A DNA stretch of 64,000 nt from Flagellimonas chongwuensis (GCF_013376415.1 NZ_WYET01000004.1:434001-498000), one strand, 5' to 3'; counted from the first letter of the stretch, positions 1 to 9,498 are shown. Notes: generated by a model not told the origin, from the letters alone. Translations and numbers: made by a program.

Positions 1-138
1 TTCAAAAATGAAGGACATCCCTTTTACTGGCCCGTTTTGATTTTAGGAATTATCTGCGCCATTTTGGCTATTTACCTAGGATTTAGGTCGGTAGGTATTG
101 TAATGGATGCTGTTTTCGGTAAAAAACAAAAAGATTAA
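1..138 (+). CDS. C-terminal end of a membrane protein (partial)
   Basis: An open frame enters from the left edge and ends at TAA 136-138, giving 45 residues. It contains one clear hydrophobic segment (PVLILGIICAILAIYLGF, about residues 11-28) followed by a short basic tail ending KKQKD, so it looks like the last transmembrane helix of an inner-membrane protein with a cytoplasmic C-terminus. The rest of the gene lies outside the window, so no function is assigned. Its stop overlaps the end of the convergent DUF4294 gene by 4 bp. Confidence 0.7.
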   Translation, partial: FKNEGHPFYWPVLILGIICAILAIYLGFRSVGIVMDAVFGKKQKD

Positions 139-854
139 TTGCCCGTATTGGGCGGTTGGTTCTTCCATTTGTTTGAAAGTTGGGCATAGTCGTAGTCCAA
201 GACAGATTTTTGCCGCTCCAACCTACTGGCTGCAAAGGCCCGCTGCAAAATATCCTCTATCAAATAATCCTCGTGCACCTCTTCCGGACGAAACTCCTCC
301 TTTAAACTGATTTTAAACAAACTAGCGGTGGTATTGTACCAAAAGGCACGCCACCCGTTCCTTAGGTCTTTGACCAGATCAAAAGCTGTGGTTCCTGTTT
401 GACGATGAATTAATTTTACCAAAATCTGACCTTCCGTTCGTGTCAATTTTTTTAGTTCTTCGGAGAATTCCCCTTCAATATATTTTTGCACCTTTCTGGT
501 ATAGCGCCGTTGGTGCCTACGCTTTTTGATGTGCTTGAGACTATCGTTAAGTTCCACCAATCGTTCCGCAGCCAATTTGGCGTATGGGTAGACCTTCAAG
601 GTTTTTCTTCTAAGAATGTAGTAACGTAATTTGTCTTCTCGACTGGCAAAGTCAAGTTTTCCGAAAATATATACTTCTTCCAGCTCAATTGAGCTCATCA
701 AAATGGAATCCCCTTCGAACCTCACATAGTAGTCCTCTATGGAATCATTGGCAATGGAGTCCATCGGAGTTTTGATAGAGTCTTTCGATTCTTGGGCCCA
801 TCCGAAGCCATTAATCGTTAAGAAAATAACTAAAAAACAGATACGTAGCATCAT
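135..854 (-). CDS. DUF4294 family secreted protein
   Basis: This 239-residue protein has an N-terminal signal peptide (about residues 1-20, ending GFGWAQ). A central region rich in Lys, Arg and Tyr follows (YYILRRKTLKVYPYAKLA, then KKRRHQRRYTRKVQKYI). The later part includes LVKLIHRQTGTTAFDL and NGWRAFWYNTTA, which I recognise as typical of the DUF4294 family of Bacteroidota. The family has no established function; export to the periplasm or surface is inferred from the signal peptide. It is a single gene, divergent from the M42 peptidase downstream in the window. Length fits the family. Confidence 0.8.
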   Translation of the reverse strand: MMLRICFLVIFLTINGFGWAQESKDSIKTPMDSIANDSIEDYYVRFEGDSILMSSIELEEVYIFGKLDFASREDKLRYYILRRKTLKVYPYAKLAAERLVELNDSLKHIKKRRHQRRYTRKVQKYIEGEFSEELKKLTRTEGQILVKLIHRQTGTTAFDLVKDLRNGWRAFWYNTTASLFKISLKEEFRPEEVHEDYLIEDILQRAFAASRLERQKSVLDYDYAQLSNKWKNQPPNTGN

Positions 855-899
855 ATTTCTTTGCCAAAAGTCTTGCCAAAAGTAAGTATAAAGGTATGA

Positions 900-936
900 T
901 TTGGCTATTAAATAAAAGTGAATATTCTTAAGTTTG
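900..936 (+). promoter_or_regulatory. Putative promoter of the M42 peptidase gene
   Basis: TAAGTTTG at 929-936 matches the Bacteroidota -7 consensus TAnnTTTG and lies 17 bp before the start codon at 954. A TTTG at 900-903 could be the -33 element, although the 25-bp spacing is a little long. This is consensus matching only. Confidence 0.4.
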
Positions 937-953
937 TGTTCTAAATCAGATAC

Positions 954-2042
954 ATGTCAAAAGAGAAAATCATTAACGAAAAATCCCTTGAATTTTTGGA
1001 AAAATACCTGAACAATCCATCTCCAACAGGATATGAATGGGAAGGTCAGAAAATTTGGATGGACTACGTAAAGCCGTATGTAGATGAATTTATCACGGAT
1101 ACTTATGGAACTGCTGTAGGTGTAATTAATCCAGATGCAAAATACAGGGTGGTCATCGAAGGGCATTCCGATGAAATTTCTTGGTACGTCAACTATATTA
1201 CCGATGAAGGATTGCTTTATGTAATCAGAAATGGTGGTAGCGACCATCAAATTGCTCCATCAAAATGGGTGGACATCCACACCAAAAATGGCATTGTGAA
1301 AGGTGTTTTCGGATGGCCGGCCATCCACACCAGGAACAAGGAAAAAGAAGAGTCTCCAAAATTGGACAATATTTTTATCGATATAGGTGCCAAGGATAAG
1401 GAAGAAGTAGAAAAAATGGGCGTTCATGTGGGTTGTGTAATTACCTACCCCGACCAATTCCATATTTTGAACAAGGACAAATTTGTTTGCCGTGCCTTGG
1501 ATAACAGAATGGGAGGTTTTATGATAGCCGAGGTTGCGCGCCTGCTCAAGGAGAACAAAAAGAAACTTCCTTTTGGATTGTACATTACCAACTCGGTCCA
1601 AGAAGAGATTGGGCTTCGTGGTGCTGAAATGATTACGCAGACCATTAAACCCAATGTGGCCATCGTAACCGACGTGTGTCACGATACCACCACCCCGATG
1701 ATCAACAAAAAGACCGAGGGAGAGACCAAAATTGGCGATGGACCAGTGATTTCCTATGCTCCTGCGGTGCAGAACAAATTACGTGAGCGTATCTTGGAAA
1801 CAGCTGAATCAAATAAAATTCCATTCCAGCGTAATGCATCATCTCGCTATACAGGAACGGATACCGATGCTTTTGCCTACAGTAACGGCGGTGTAGCCTC
1901 AGCTTTGATATCGTTACCGTTGCGCTACATGCATACCACGGTAGAAACTGTACATAAGGATGATGTGGAGAACGTTATCCGTTTGATTTATGAGACATTG
2001 TTGAATATTAAGGAGGGAGAAACCTTCAGTTATTTTGATTAA
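954..2042 (+). CDS. M42 family metallopeptidase (aminopeptidase)
   Basis: This 362-residue cytosolic co-catalytic metallo-aminopeptidase belongs to the M42 (glutamyl/deblocking aminopeptidase, FrvX-like) family. Visible metal-site motifs in order are EGHSDEISWYV (His71, Asp73), CRALDNRMGGF (Asp183), SVQEEIGLRGAE with the Glu-Glu pair (217-218), VTDVCHDT (Asp240) and RYMHTTVE near the C-terminus. Family members trim N-terminal residues from peptides. Length is normal for the family. The gene stands alone, with a promoter-like -7 box upstream and a terminator at 2080-2112, so it is probably monocistronic. The exact substrate cannot be read from sequence. Confidence 0.9.
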   Translation: MSKEKIINEKSLEFLEKYLNNPSPTGYEWEGQKIWMDYVKPYVDEFITDTYGTAVGVINPDAKYRVVIEGHSDEISWYVNYITDEGLLYVIRNGGSDHQIAPSKWVDIHTKNGIVKGVFGWPAIHTRNKEKEESPKLDNIFIDIGAKDKEEVEKMGVHVGCVITYPDQFHILNKDKFVCRALDNRMGGFMIAEVARLLKENKKKLPFGLYITNSVQEEIGLRGAEMITQTIKPNVAIVTDVCHDTTTPMINKKTEGETKIGDGPVISYAPAVQNKLRERILETAESNKIPFQRNASSRYTGTDTDAFAYSNGGVASALISLPLRYMHTTVETVHKDDVENVIRLIYETLLNIKEGETFSYFD

Positions 2043-2079
2043 CTGATTATTATCCATCATACGGATATTAAAATTTGTT

Positions 2080-2112
2080 GCCTCGAAACTTCTTCGGGGC
2101 GACTTTTTTTTA
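2080..2112 (+). terminator. Rho-independent terminator after the M42 peptidase gene
   Basis: An 8-bp stem GCCTCGAA / TTCGGGGC (one G-T pair) with a 5-nt loop is followed closely by a run of eight T. Confidence 0.75.
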
Positions 2113-2124
2113 TCTTTATGTGAT

Positions 2125-2673
2125 ATGGATGAGCACGTTGACATTTTGGACGAACATGGAAAACCAACAGGGGAATCCTGTTTAAAATCTGAAGCACACC
2201 GCAAAGGTTTGTTGCACCCTACCGTTCACATATGGCTGTACACCTCAGATGGCCGTGTTTTAATTCAACAACGTGGCAAAGATAAATCTACACACCCTTT
2301 ACTTTGGGATGTTTCTGTGGCCGGGCATGTTTCCGCCGGGGAAGAAATTGTTGCTGCTGCCATTCGTGAAGTGGCGGAAGAAGTTGGACTTACCATTTCG
2401 GAGTCAGATTTGGAACCTTTGGGCACTTTCAAGGCCATTCACAAAATTTCCGAGGACTTTATTGATGCTGAACTGCACCATATCTTTCTTTGCCAGCTAA
2501 GTGTTCCCTTGAACCAACTAATCAAACAAGAAAGTGAGGTCGAAGATTTGACGCTTGTACCACTTTTTAAGTTCGCCGAGGAAACCTGGGGCTTGGCCAG
2601 TGTCGGCAAGTACGTACCGCACGGACCGACCTATTATAAAACTATAATCAAGGAAATTAAAAGTCGGACTTGA
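2125..2673 (+). CDS. Nudix hydrolase, isopentenyl-diphosphate isomerase-like
   Basis: This 182-residue protein carries a perfect Nudix box at residues 67-89 (G-x5-E-x7-REVAEEVGL), which binds the divalent metal used to hydrolyse nucleoside-diphosphate-linked compounds. The N-terminus (DILDEHGKPTG) and the core HPTVHIWLY and WDVSVAGHVSAGEE resemble the YfcD / IDI-like branch rather than MutT. Family knowledge gives diphosphate hydrolysis or isomerisation; the substrate is not predictable here. The 3' end overlaps the convergent hisS gene by 17 bp, a tight tail-to-tail arrangement without room for a terminator. Confidence 0.85.
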   Translation: MDEHVDILDEHGKPTGESCLKSEAHRKGLLHPTVHIWLYTSDGRVLIQQRGKDKSTHPLLWDVSVAGHVSAGEEIVAAAIREVAEEVGLTISESDLEPLGTFKAIHKISEDFIDAELHHIFLCQLSVPLNQLIKQESEVEDLTLVPLFKFAEETWGLASVGKYVPHGPTYYKTIIKEIKSRT

Positions 2674-4045
2674 CTTTTTCCGTAAATGCTTGAAGCGAGT
2701 CCAACTGATAATCAAATTGGTCACCCGTCTTCATATTTTTGACCACAAATTTACCGTCGGTCAACTCTTGGTCCCCTAAAAGAATCACATAGGGCACTCC
2801 CCTTTTGTCGGCATACTTGAACTGCTTCTGCACTTTGGTGTCCATAGGGTACAAATCTGCTCTCAGCCCTTCTTTACGTAGTCCTGAAACCAGTTTTAAG
2901 GCCGCTCTCCCCTCTTTCTTTCCAAAATTGAGACAAAGCACATCCAAAGATGAATCCAAACTTTCAGGGAACAGGTTCAGTTCTTCCAAAACCAAATAAA
3001 TACGGTCCAATCCAAAACTGATGCCTACCCCGCTCACATCTTTCAGACCAAAAATACCCGTAAGGTCATCGTAGCGGCCACCACCACCAATGGAACCCAT
3101 TTGTACGCCTTCGGGAGCAACTACCTCAAAAATGGCACCGGTATAGTAGTTAAGACCACGTGCAAGGGTAACATCCAACGTAAGGCTGGCCGATTGCAGT
3201 CCAACCATATCAACGGTGGAAATAATCTCTTCCAGTTCGGAGACACCCAACATTCCAATTTCGGAATCGGCAAGGATAGATTTCAGTTTTTCCAATTGTT
3301 CGAACGCGGTTCCCGTCATCTCAAAAAGAGGCTGAGCCTTGGCAATGGCGGCTTCAGAAATACCTTTTTCCATCATCTCGCTCTTCACCTTCTCCTCGCC
3401 TATCTTGTCCAATTTGTCCAAGGCCACGGTAAAGTCCACCAACAAATGTTTGGCACCGATTACTTCTGCGATTCCCGATAGCATCTTTCTATTGTTGATT
3501 TTTATGGTAGCCCCTTTCAAACCTAAATCAGTAAAAACGGCATCGTACAATTGTACAAACTCAACTTCTTGAAGCAGGGAGTCCGCACCGACCACATCGG
3601 CATCACACTGATAAAACTCACGGAAGCGTCCTTTCTGTGGACGGTCCGCACGCCATACAGGCTGAATCTGATACCGCTTGAACGGAAAATCTATCTCGTT
3701 CTGGTGCATGACCACATAGCGGGCAAATGGGACGGTAAGGTCGTAGCGCAGTGCCTTTTCTGAAATTTTTGGAGTTAAAGAGGATGAATTCTTTGAACTG
3801 TAGGTCACATCATCCACTTTGGAAATAAAATCTCCAGAATTTAATATTTTGAAAATCAAGCGGTCGCCCTCATCCCCATATTTGCCCATCAAGGTTTCTG
3901 AGTTCTCGAAAGATGGGGTCTCTATCGGCTGAAAACCATAGGTTTCGAAGTGTTTTTTAATGATTTGGATGATATAGTTACGTCTGGACACCTCTGCAGG
4001 TGAAAAATCGCGGGTTCCTTTAGCTATGGATGGTTTGTTCGCCAT
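2657..4045 (-). CDS. hisS: Histidine--tRNA ligase
   Basis: Class II aminoacyl-tRNA synthetase of 462 residues that charges tRNA-His. Class II motif 2 is seen in KGRFREFYQCDADVVG, the histidine-specific segment in LARGLNYYTGAIFE, a Gly-rich loop in GSIGGGGRYDDL, and motif 3 in GVGISFGLDRI. The C-terminal anticodon-binding domain follows (VLCLNFGKKEG to the end). It is slightly longer than the E. coli enzyme, as is usual in Bacteroidota. The start ATG at 4045 is followed by the canonical KGTRDFSP motif, which supports it. It is divergent from the collagen-like lipoprotein gene; the repeat motif at 4089-4118 lies between them. Confidence 0.97.
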   Translation of the reverse strand: MANKPSIAKGTRDFSPAEVSRRNYIIQIIKKHFETYGFQPIETPSFENSETLMGKYGDEGDRLIFKILNSGDFISKVDDVTYSSKNSSSLTPKISEKALRYDLTVPFARYVVMHQNEIDFPFKRYQIQPVWRADRPQKGRFREFYQCDADVVGADSLLQEVEFVQLYDAVFTDLGLKGATIKINNRKMLSGIAEVIGAKHLLVDFTVALDKLDKIGEEKVKSEMMEKGISEAAIAKAQPLFEMTGTAFEQLEKLKSILADSEIGMLGVSELEEIISTVDMVGLQSASLTLDVTLARGLNYYTGAIFEVVAPEGVQMGSIGGGGRYDDLTGIFGLKDVSGVGISFGLDRIYLVLEELNLFPESLDSSLDVLCLNFGKKEGRAALKLVSGLRKEGLRADLYPMDTKVQKQFKYADKRGVPYVILLGDQELTDGKFVVKNMKTGDQFDYQLDSLQAFTEKVKSDF

Positions 4046-4088
4046 GTGGTTTTAAATTCTCGTGCAAATATACACCAATCAAATTGGT

Positions 4089-4118
4089 CATCCGTCAGAT
4101 CAAAAGGGGCATCCGTCA
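4089..4118 (+). promoter_or_regulatory. 21-bp-spaced direct repeat (candidate LytTR operator), copy 1
   Basis: Two perfect copies of CATCCGTCA (4089-4097 and 4110-4118) are separated by 12 bp. The proximal repeat ends 31 bp before TAAGTTTA (4150-4157), a near match to the Bacteroidota -7 box, and 56 bp before the lipoprotein start at 4175. The same motif with the same 21-bp period occurs at 16516-16545 and 27864-27914. Two 9-bp direct repeats with a 12-bp gap is the known geometry of LytTR-domain binding sites. Assignment to a regulator is inference. Confidence 0.65.
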
Positions 4119-4174
4119 ATTCATCCAAAAATTATAGAAATACAAATCTTAAGTTTATTCAATTCTTCTTTTTT

Positions 4175-4813
4175 ATGAAACTAAAAACGATATTACTACT
4201 GGGATTGGTTATTAATTTAGCTTTGGTTTCTTGTTCGGGTGAAAATGGTGAACAGGGGATTCAAGGCGAGCAAGGAATTCAAGGTTTGCAGGGACCGCAA
4301 GGTGAACAAGGGCCACAAGGAGAGCAGGGTTCGGAAGGTGAACAAGGCCCTCCAGGGGAAGATGGTTCGGAAGGTGAACAAGGAGAGGCCGGAAATGCAA
4401 ATGTTCATCGTTTCATCATAAGCCTTATGGATATTACGGAAGGTACAACGGACATAATTTTGGATTTGCCAACAACCAATTTATCTTTAGAAACCCATTA
4501 TATTTTCGCTTATTTAAAAGCTGTAAATGAACCCGTTTATGTTCCTGTTCCAGGAGCGGTTAAAGAATTGGATCGAAAATTCCTATTTTATTACACCGAT
4601 ATTCAAATTTATATAGGTGTTTCCAATTTTGATGGTTCGGATTTAACAAAAGGTTGGATTGCCAATGCTGGGATTAATGAATTACACCTTCTTTTTGTTG
4701 AAATATCCAACCTGACAGGTAAGACACCGGAAGATTTTAAAACTTCACTAAAAAATGAGGGTGTGGATACTAAAAATTACGATGAGATGATAAAATATTT
4801 TGGATTAGATTGA
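4175..4813 (+). CDS. Collagen-like repeat lipoprotein
   Basis: The start chosen is the ATG at 4175 (212 residues), because it gives a lipoprotein signal [20 protein letters not shown] with Cys20 as the lipidated residue. The frame is open further upstream, but that would run through the regulatory repeat and remove the signal. Residues 22-70 are an almost uninterrupted series of Gly-x-y triplets of the GEQ/GPQ/GPP type, as in collagen triple-helix repeats. A globular C-terminal domain of about 140 residues that I do not recognise follows. It is probably an outer-membrane-anchored trimeric stalk protein. The promoter carries the repeat shared with two large surface-protein operons. The stretch up to 4844 is empty. 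Confidence 0.8.
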   Translation: MKLKTILLLGLVINLALVSCSGENGEQGIQGEQGIQGLQGPQGEQGPQGEQGSEGEQGPPGEDGSEGEQGEAGNANVHRFIISLMDITEGTTDIILDLPTTNLSLETHYIFAYLKAVNEPVYVPVPGAVKELDRKFLFYYTDIQIYIGVSNFDGSDLTKGWIANAGINELHLLFVEISNLTGKTPEDFKTSLKNEGVDTKNYDEMIKYFGLD

Positions 4814-4844
4814 GAAATATATCAACCCTTTATTATAAGAAAAA

Positions 4845-5315
4845 TCACTCCACAATCTGTTCAAACCATTGATACAGTTCTCCTTTAGTGATAACGGCAC
4901 CTTGTTTGATCAACCCAAACTTATCCACGTTCTTGTCCTCTCCATAGGCCTTGGAGGCCGTAAGGTATTCCACAAAATCGGATTGGTAGTTACGTTTGAA
5001 CCAGCCAAAACCTATCTCGGTCCTTAAATCGATTTCAGGGTTTAAGATCTTGACAGAGAGCAACTTCATTTCCTTCTCCGTAAGGTGGAAAAGATGCATG
5101 TGCTTTTCCGACACATTTTCAAGATACTCGACCTTGTTCAATACACCTTCCCATATCAAATCACTAAAAACATCGATTTCATCCTCCGCCACCCCTGGCT
5201 TTTCTTTTTTTAGGGTATCCCATTCATCTGCGGTGATGGATTGGGTCGCCAAAAAGTTAATGAATTCAGGGTGGAGTTCCTCCAATTGTTCCTTTGTCAA
5301 ACGTTTGTATTTCAT
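4845..5315 (-). CDS. DUF6495 family protein
   Basis: This 156-residue soluble acidic protein opens MKYKRLTKEQLEELHPEF and contains the conserved-looking segments EKPGVAEDEIDVFSDLIWE and GAVITKGELYQWFEQ. I recognise this pattern as the DUF6495 family, confined to Flavobacteriia. There is no signal peptide or membrane segment, so it is probably cytosolic. Function is unknown and the neighbours give no hint. It is convergent with the lipoprotein gene and divergent from the DUF4168 gene. Confidence 0.75.
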   Translation of the reverse strand: MKYKRLTKEQLEELHPEFINFLATQSITADEWDTLKKEKPGVAEDEIDVFSDLIWEGVLNKVEYLENVSEKHMHLFHLTEKEMKLLSVKILNPEIDLRTEIGFGWFKRNYQSDFVEYLTASKAYGEDKNVDKFGLIKQGAVITKGELYQWFEQIVE

Positions 5316-5473
5316 CCTGCAAAAATAAAAAGGCTTGTTTTAAGCACCGAATTTATAACCAAGAATTATTTGTTTGATGCTTAAGCTTTAAGTTTATCTT
5401 AACCTCCATTCTTTGGCTTCCCCTTTTTAATACCTTAGTTTCGGAAATTAACATGTATTAAAAAGAACATAGA

Positions 5474-5938
5474 ATGAGATTTTTTAAATCAATTAAAACC
5501 TTGATGGTCTGTTTCGTGGCCGTTAGCACCAGTGCTTTTTCCCAAATAAATGCACAAGAACAAGTAGATGTCAGCGATTCAGAATTGAATAAAATAGCTT
5601 CGGCTTTTCAAGATATCCAGAAAGTGAACATGGAAGCACAGCAAAAGGTAATGAAAACTGTTGAAGAAAGTGGTTTTGAGGCCAATAGGTTCAATGAAAT
5701 GTACCAAGCAGCGGCTTCTCCAGAAAAAACAGTTGATGCCAGTGACGAAGAGAAAGAACGTTTTGGCAAGTTAATGAACGAGATTCAGCAAATGCAAGTG
5801 GGTTTCACCCAACAAATCGAAGAAATCATCAGCAATGAGGGATTGAGCATGGAACGCTATCAAACCATTGCCATGGCATTGCAAAGCGATACGGAACTAC
5901 AAGGACGGTTAAGAGCTGCTTTGGAACAGCAACAATAG
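5474..5938 (+). CDS. DUF4168 domain secreted protein
   Basis: This 154-residue protein has a signal peptide ending about residue 27 (TSAFSQINAQ). A predominantly helical, Gln/Glu-rich domain follows with VDVSDSELNKIASAFQDIQ and GLSMERYQTIAMALQ, the pattern of DUF4168. It probably lives in the periplasm. The family has no settled function. It stands alone and ends at the strong terminator at 5961-5993. Confidence 0.8.
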   Translation: MRFFKSIKTLMVCFVAVSTSAFSQINAQEQVDVSDSELNKIASAFQDIQKVNMEAQQKVMKTVEESGFEANRFNEMYQAAASPEKTVDASDEEKERFGKLMNEIQQMQVGFTQQIEEIISNEGLSMERYQTIAMALQSDTELQGRLRAALEQQQ

Positions 5939-5960
5939 GAGTATCCAACTATACAAGACA

Positions 5961-5993
5961 AAAAAAGCCCTCCGAAATTCGGAGGGCTTTTTT
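5961..5993. terminator. Bidirectional Rho-independent terminator
   Basis: A nearly perfect hairpin, AAGCCCTCCGAA / TTCGGAGGGCTT, is flanked by A6 on the left and T7 on the right. It can stop both the DUF4168 transcript from the left and the 10-kb minus-strand surface-protein operon that ends at 6007. Confidence 0.92.
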
Positions 5994-6006
5994 ATTCTAA
6001 TAAGTT

Positions 6007-9000
6007 TTAGTTCAGTATCAACTTTTGAATTGAAATTCCAAACTGTGTTTCCAAAACAACAACATACAAACCTGATGGCAAACCTGAGATATCCATTGGA
6101 ATTTCGTATTCATCTTTACCAAATGCCTGTTGTTGACCAATTAGACTGTTATTGGCCAATCCGAATATTTTTAAACTTACATCACCCGGCTGGCCTAGTT
6201 GAATACCCACATTAAATCTACCTGTGGTTGGATTTGGAAAAATAATAAAGGATTCTATTTTTTTTAGGGTGACTTCGTCTTGTACTTCTTCTGATATTCC
6301 ATCGCCTTCCAAAACCAAAATTTTCTTTGTTTCTGTTGATAAGCAATCACCTCGATAAGCTTGTATTCCCACTTCATATTCACCAGGTTGATTAAAAACT
6401 AGCTCCAATTCATCAGAATTCTTACTCAGAACGATTGCTTCATCCGGAACTATCCACTCCAACTCATCTGGAATAGGATAACTAAGGTCTACAGCCAAAA
6501 CGGTTTCTCCCGCTACAACTTGACTGGACATCGCAAATTCTGCATTGGTTTGGTCTGGCTGACCCAATATTACAGAGGTTTGGTATTCACATTGGTTCTT
6601 ATCCCTCACCATTACCTCATAGGTTCCTGATTCCAACGCTTCAAAAAACGGATTTTCTTGAAAATCAAGGCCGTTGTTTATAGAATATAAATATGGAGGC
6701 GTTCCTCCTGAGCCACTTACATGAATATTCCCTTCATTGCCAAGAAAGCATTCGGTAATATTGGGTATGGCAATGGCCTCCAACACTTCGCTCGGTTCAG
6801 ATACTTCAATGACATCTGTTATTTTCGGAACAATGGAGTTATCGGAAACTGAAAGTATGTAGGTGCCGGCGGAAAGTCCTGAGATTGTTTTTTGGTCAGG
6901 GGCGGTAAAGCTGACATCCCCTTGCTTTTTCCATTTGTAGGTAAAAGGAGGGATTCCTGTCACATTTGCGGTAATGGAGCCCGTGAAGTCTCCCTTACAA
7001 TTTACATGAACCGTATTGGTTCCAATAATGGCAAGAGGGTCGGGCTCGGTTATTTGTATTGGTGTTTCCAAGGTAGCTTGACACCCCAACGCATCGATAA
7101 CAACTACCTGATAGATTCCGGCTTCCAACCCTACCAGATTCGTATTGGTAGATTCAGGTTTTGGTTCATAAGGTTCGCCATCTTTTGTCCAATTGAATGT
7201 GTACGGTGGCGAACCATTGTCCAAAGAAATCTCAAAACTTCCATCCTCCTCCCCGTTTAACGAGACATTGGTTTGGGAAATCATTTCCACCGTAAAGAAA
7301 CCTTCGGGTTCTTGAATGACAATGGGTTGGTTTTCATTGGTAACCTGGCATTGCCCATCTGAAACAATATAGATGTATTGGCCAGCTTCCAAATCGGTTC
7401 TAATGGGTCCGTCTTGCTGTGTATCCAACCAGCTGACCGTATATGGCCCGCCCGTACCTCCTGAAATATCAAGTTCTATGCTTCCGGTGGCCTCATCCTT
7501 ACAAACCACATCGATAGTACTGACCTCAACACTGAGCAAAGGATTCACGTAATCGAACAGATAGACTTCTTGCACTTCACTGTTGCCATTATCGGTGACC
7601 TTTACGGAGTATTCGCCCTGTCCCACTTGAATGGATTGGGTGGTTTCCCCGGTGGACCAGAGGTATTGATACCCTCCATTGGTCCCACCACTTGGATTGG
7701 CCTCTAGAATTCCTACATCTCCTTCACAGGTTATTTCCAAGGTTTCGGTTATTTCAACGGATAAGGGGTCAAGTTCCAAAATGGTCATTGGTGGTTCCAC
7801 CACAGTAATACAACCATAATCTGCATCTTCAATAGTCAGCGTATAGCTTCCCGATTCCAATTGGTCTAAATGGTATGGGTTCTGCGGCTGAAATGGATTA
7901 CCATCTTTTTCCCAATGCAGGATATAATTTCCGCTGTCCCCAATAATATTATCGATGATTATTGACCCTGTGGGCAGATAATTCGGGGGGGTGCCCGGCT
8001 GGAATACTTGATGTGCATCCAGTTGAGGGCTTGAATTTTCGAAACCAACTTCAAATTCTTGGGACTCATAATCACAATCGTGACTATCTGTCAAGGTTAA
8101 GGTATATGTCCCTTCTGGCAGATTGACCAAATGGGTATTGGTGGAACCTTGTGGCAAGACGAAATTGTTTCCGTTTCTTTTCCAAGTAAATGTATAGGGT
8201 GGGGAGCCACCAGAGGGCGTTATAGTAATCTCCCCATCATTGCCACCTTGGCAGGTGACGTTGTCAATACCATCTTCTTCTACGTTTAGGGAGGGGGGTT
8301 CGTTAATCGTTATATCGACAAAATCGCCACCAACAACATCCAGTTCACCCTCATCCTTAGGCCCAACCATCCATTTGATGCCATATATGCCGGCTTTCAA
8401 GTGTTCCCCTTCAAATAGGAAAGTTTTGTCATTGAAATCCTCTGCAAATAATTCACCACTTGGTTCCCAAGGATCTTCCTCATAGGTATTAACACCTGTC
8501 TTTCGATAAACAAGTATTACCATTTTTTCTTCATCAGTCAATACGCGGTCAAAAGTAATGGTAAAGCCTCCGTCCAAACCTCCAGGGCAGGTGACTGGGC
8601 TAGGTGCCGGGTTGGGAATGATTTGTTGGTCAAGGCCTGGTGGCTCTGGACTTATTTCGAAAGAGTAATAACCTATTGTCCGTTTTTCCGAATGTACGCT
8701 TTCCGCTGGAATTGCATTAAAAAACTTAATATAGTGACCTGAACCCTCAGCATGTATACTAAACCTTAACAGAATGTTTCCTGAATTTTTCAAATTTTCA
8801 GGTAGTAGAATATCCAGCTCTTCAGCTGTGATGCTCAAGGGAAACAGACTTTTGACTTGTGGATTGTTTATAGGCTTCCAGTCTTGATTACCCTGCACCA
8901 AATACTCCCAATAACCATCTTGGACCTGTACACCTTCCCTTTCAAACAATAATTCAGAATAGTATCTTGAAATAGATTCATTCGGTTCCGTACTCGGTTC

Positions 9001-9495
9001 ATTTGCCAATAACCAGCTTTTGGCATAACTTTTAGCTTGACTCCACGAATAAGTGTCCAAGCTCTCTGAGTTTGCATTACCGTATTCGATTGCTTCTCCG
9101 TATTCAATTATTCTGTCATCCCGATTCTTTCTTGCACCACAGAAATCAGTCATCCAGTCATTGGTGAATTCATCTGTGAGATAATGAACAGCATTACAAT
9201 AACTCTCTGGCTGTGGGCCATTATTTTGCCAGTCCAATTCGTAATATCTTGTCTCATAATAGGTGAGTTCCAAGCTTACTTCATTTGTAGTATAAGCGTC
9301 GTTTATTATTCCTCCATTACTACTGGTCAATCCCACGTAAGGAAAAGATCTATACAGAGTCCAACATGATTCACAACCATCTTCCCATTCCTTAAATTCA
9401 TAATTCAGTCGAATTGTGTATAGAGCATTTTCCTGACCACAAATTTTCAACGTAAATAAAAAACCAAATAGTATGAAGAAGACTTTTCTTTTCAT
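6007..9495 (-). CDS. SprB-repeat protein with T9SS sorting domain
   Basis: This 1162-residue secreted protein has a signal peptide (residues 1-20, ending LKICGQ). The N-terminal 270 residues are unfamiliar and Trp/Tyr-rich. About seven SprB-like repeats follow from residue 295 to 1000, each with a Cys-x-Gly-x2-(D/E)-G opening, a G(S/T)PPYTFxW core and a GTYxLxVxD ending. A PKD-like domain comes next. The last 80 residues are a type A T9SS sorting domain (FIIFPNPTTGRFNV ... GLYVVVLETQ). Such proteins cross the outer membrane by T9SS and attach to the surface. It is the last gene of a three-gene operon with 3 bp to the gene before it. SprB itself is a gliding adhesin; a direct gliding role is not implied here. 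Confidence 0.88.
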   Translation of the reverse strand: MKRKVFFILFGFLFTLKICGQENALYTIRLNYEFKEWEDGCESCWTLYRSFPYVGLTSSNGGIINDAYTTNEVSLELTYYETRYYELDWQNNGPQPESYCNAVHYLTDEFTNDWMTDFCGARKNRDDRIIEYGEAIEYGNANSESLDTYSWSQAKSYAKSWLLANEPSTEPNESISRYYSELLFEREGVQVQDGYWEYLVQGNQDWKPINNPQVKSLFPLSITAEELDILLPENLKNSGNILLRFSIHAEGSGHYIKFFNAIPAESVHSEKRTIGYYSFEISPEPPGLDQQIIPNPAPSPVTCPGGLDGGFTITFDRVLTDEEKMVILVYRKTGVNTYEEDPWEPSGELFAEDFNDKTFLFEGEHLKAGIYGIKWMVGPKDEGELDVVGGDFVDITINEPPSLNVEEDGIDNVTCQGGNDGEITITPSGGSPPYTFTWKRNGNNFVLPQGSTNTHLVNLPEGTYTLTLTDSHDCDYESQEFEVGFENSSPQLDAHQVFQPGTPPNYLPTGSIIIDNIIGDSGNYILHWEKDGNPFQPQNPYHLDQLESGSYTLTIEDADYGCITVVEPPMTILELDPLSVEITETLEITCEGDVGILEANPSGGTNGGYQYLWSTGETTQSIQVGQGEYSVKVTDNGNSEVQEVYLFDYVNPLLSVEVSTIDVVCKDEATGSIELDISGGTGGPYTVSWLDTQQDGPIRTDLEAGQYIYIVSDGQCQVTNENQPIVIQEPEGFFTVEMISQTNVSLNGEEDGSFEISLDNGSPPYTFNWTKDGEPYEPKPESTNTNLVGLEAGIYQVVVIDALGCQATLETPIQITEPDPLAIIGTNTVHVNCKGDFTGSITANVTGIPPFTYKWKKQGDVSFTAPDQKTISGLSAGTYILSVSDNSIVPKITDVIEVSEPSEVLEAIAIPNITECFLGNEGNIHVSGSGGTPPYLYSINNGLDFQENPFFEALESGTYEVMVRDKNQCEYQTSVILGQPDQTNAEFAMSSQVVAGETVLAVDLSYPIPDELEWIVPDEAIVLSKNSDELELVFNQPGEYEVGIQAYRGDCLSTETKKILVLEGDGISEEVQDEVTLKKIESFIIFPNPTTGRFNVGIQLGQPGDVSLKIFGLANNSLIGQQQAFGKDEYEIPMDISGLPSGLYVVVLETQFGISIQKLILN

Positions 9496-9498
9496 AAT

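Noticed and set aside
4046-4174. Upstream extension of the collagen-like lipoprotein
   Set aside because: It would run through the duplicated operator repeat and bury the lipoprotein signal 43 residues inside the protein.
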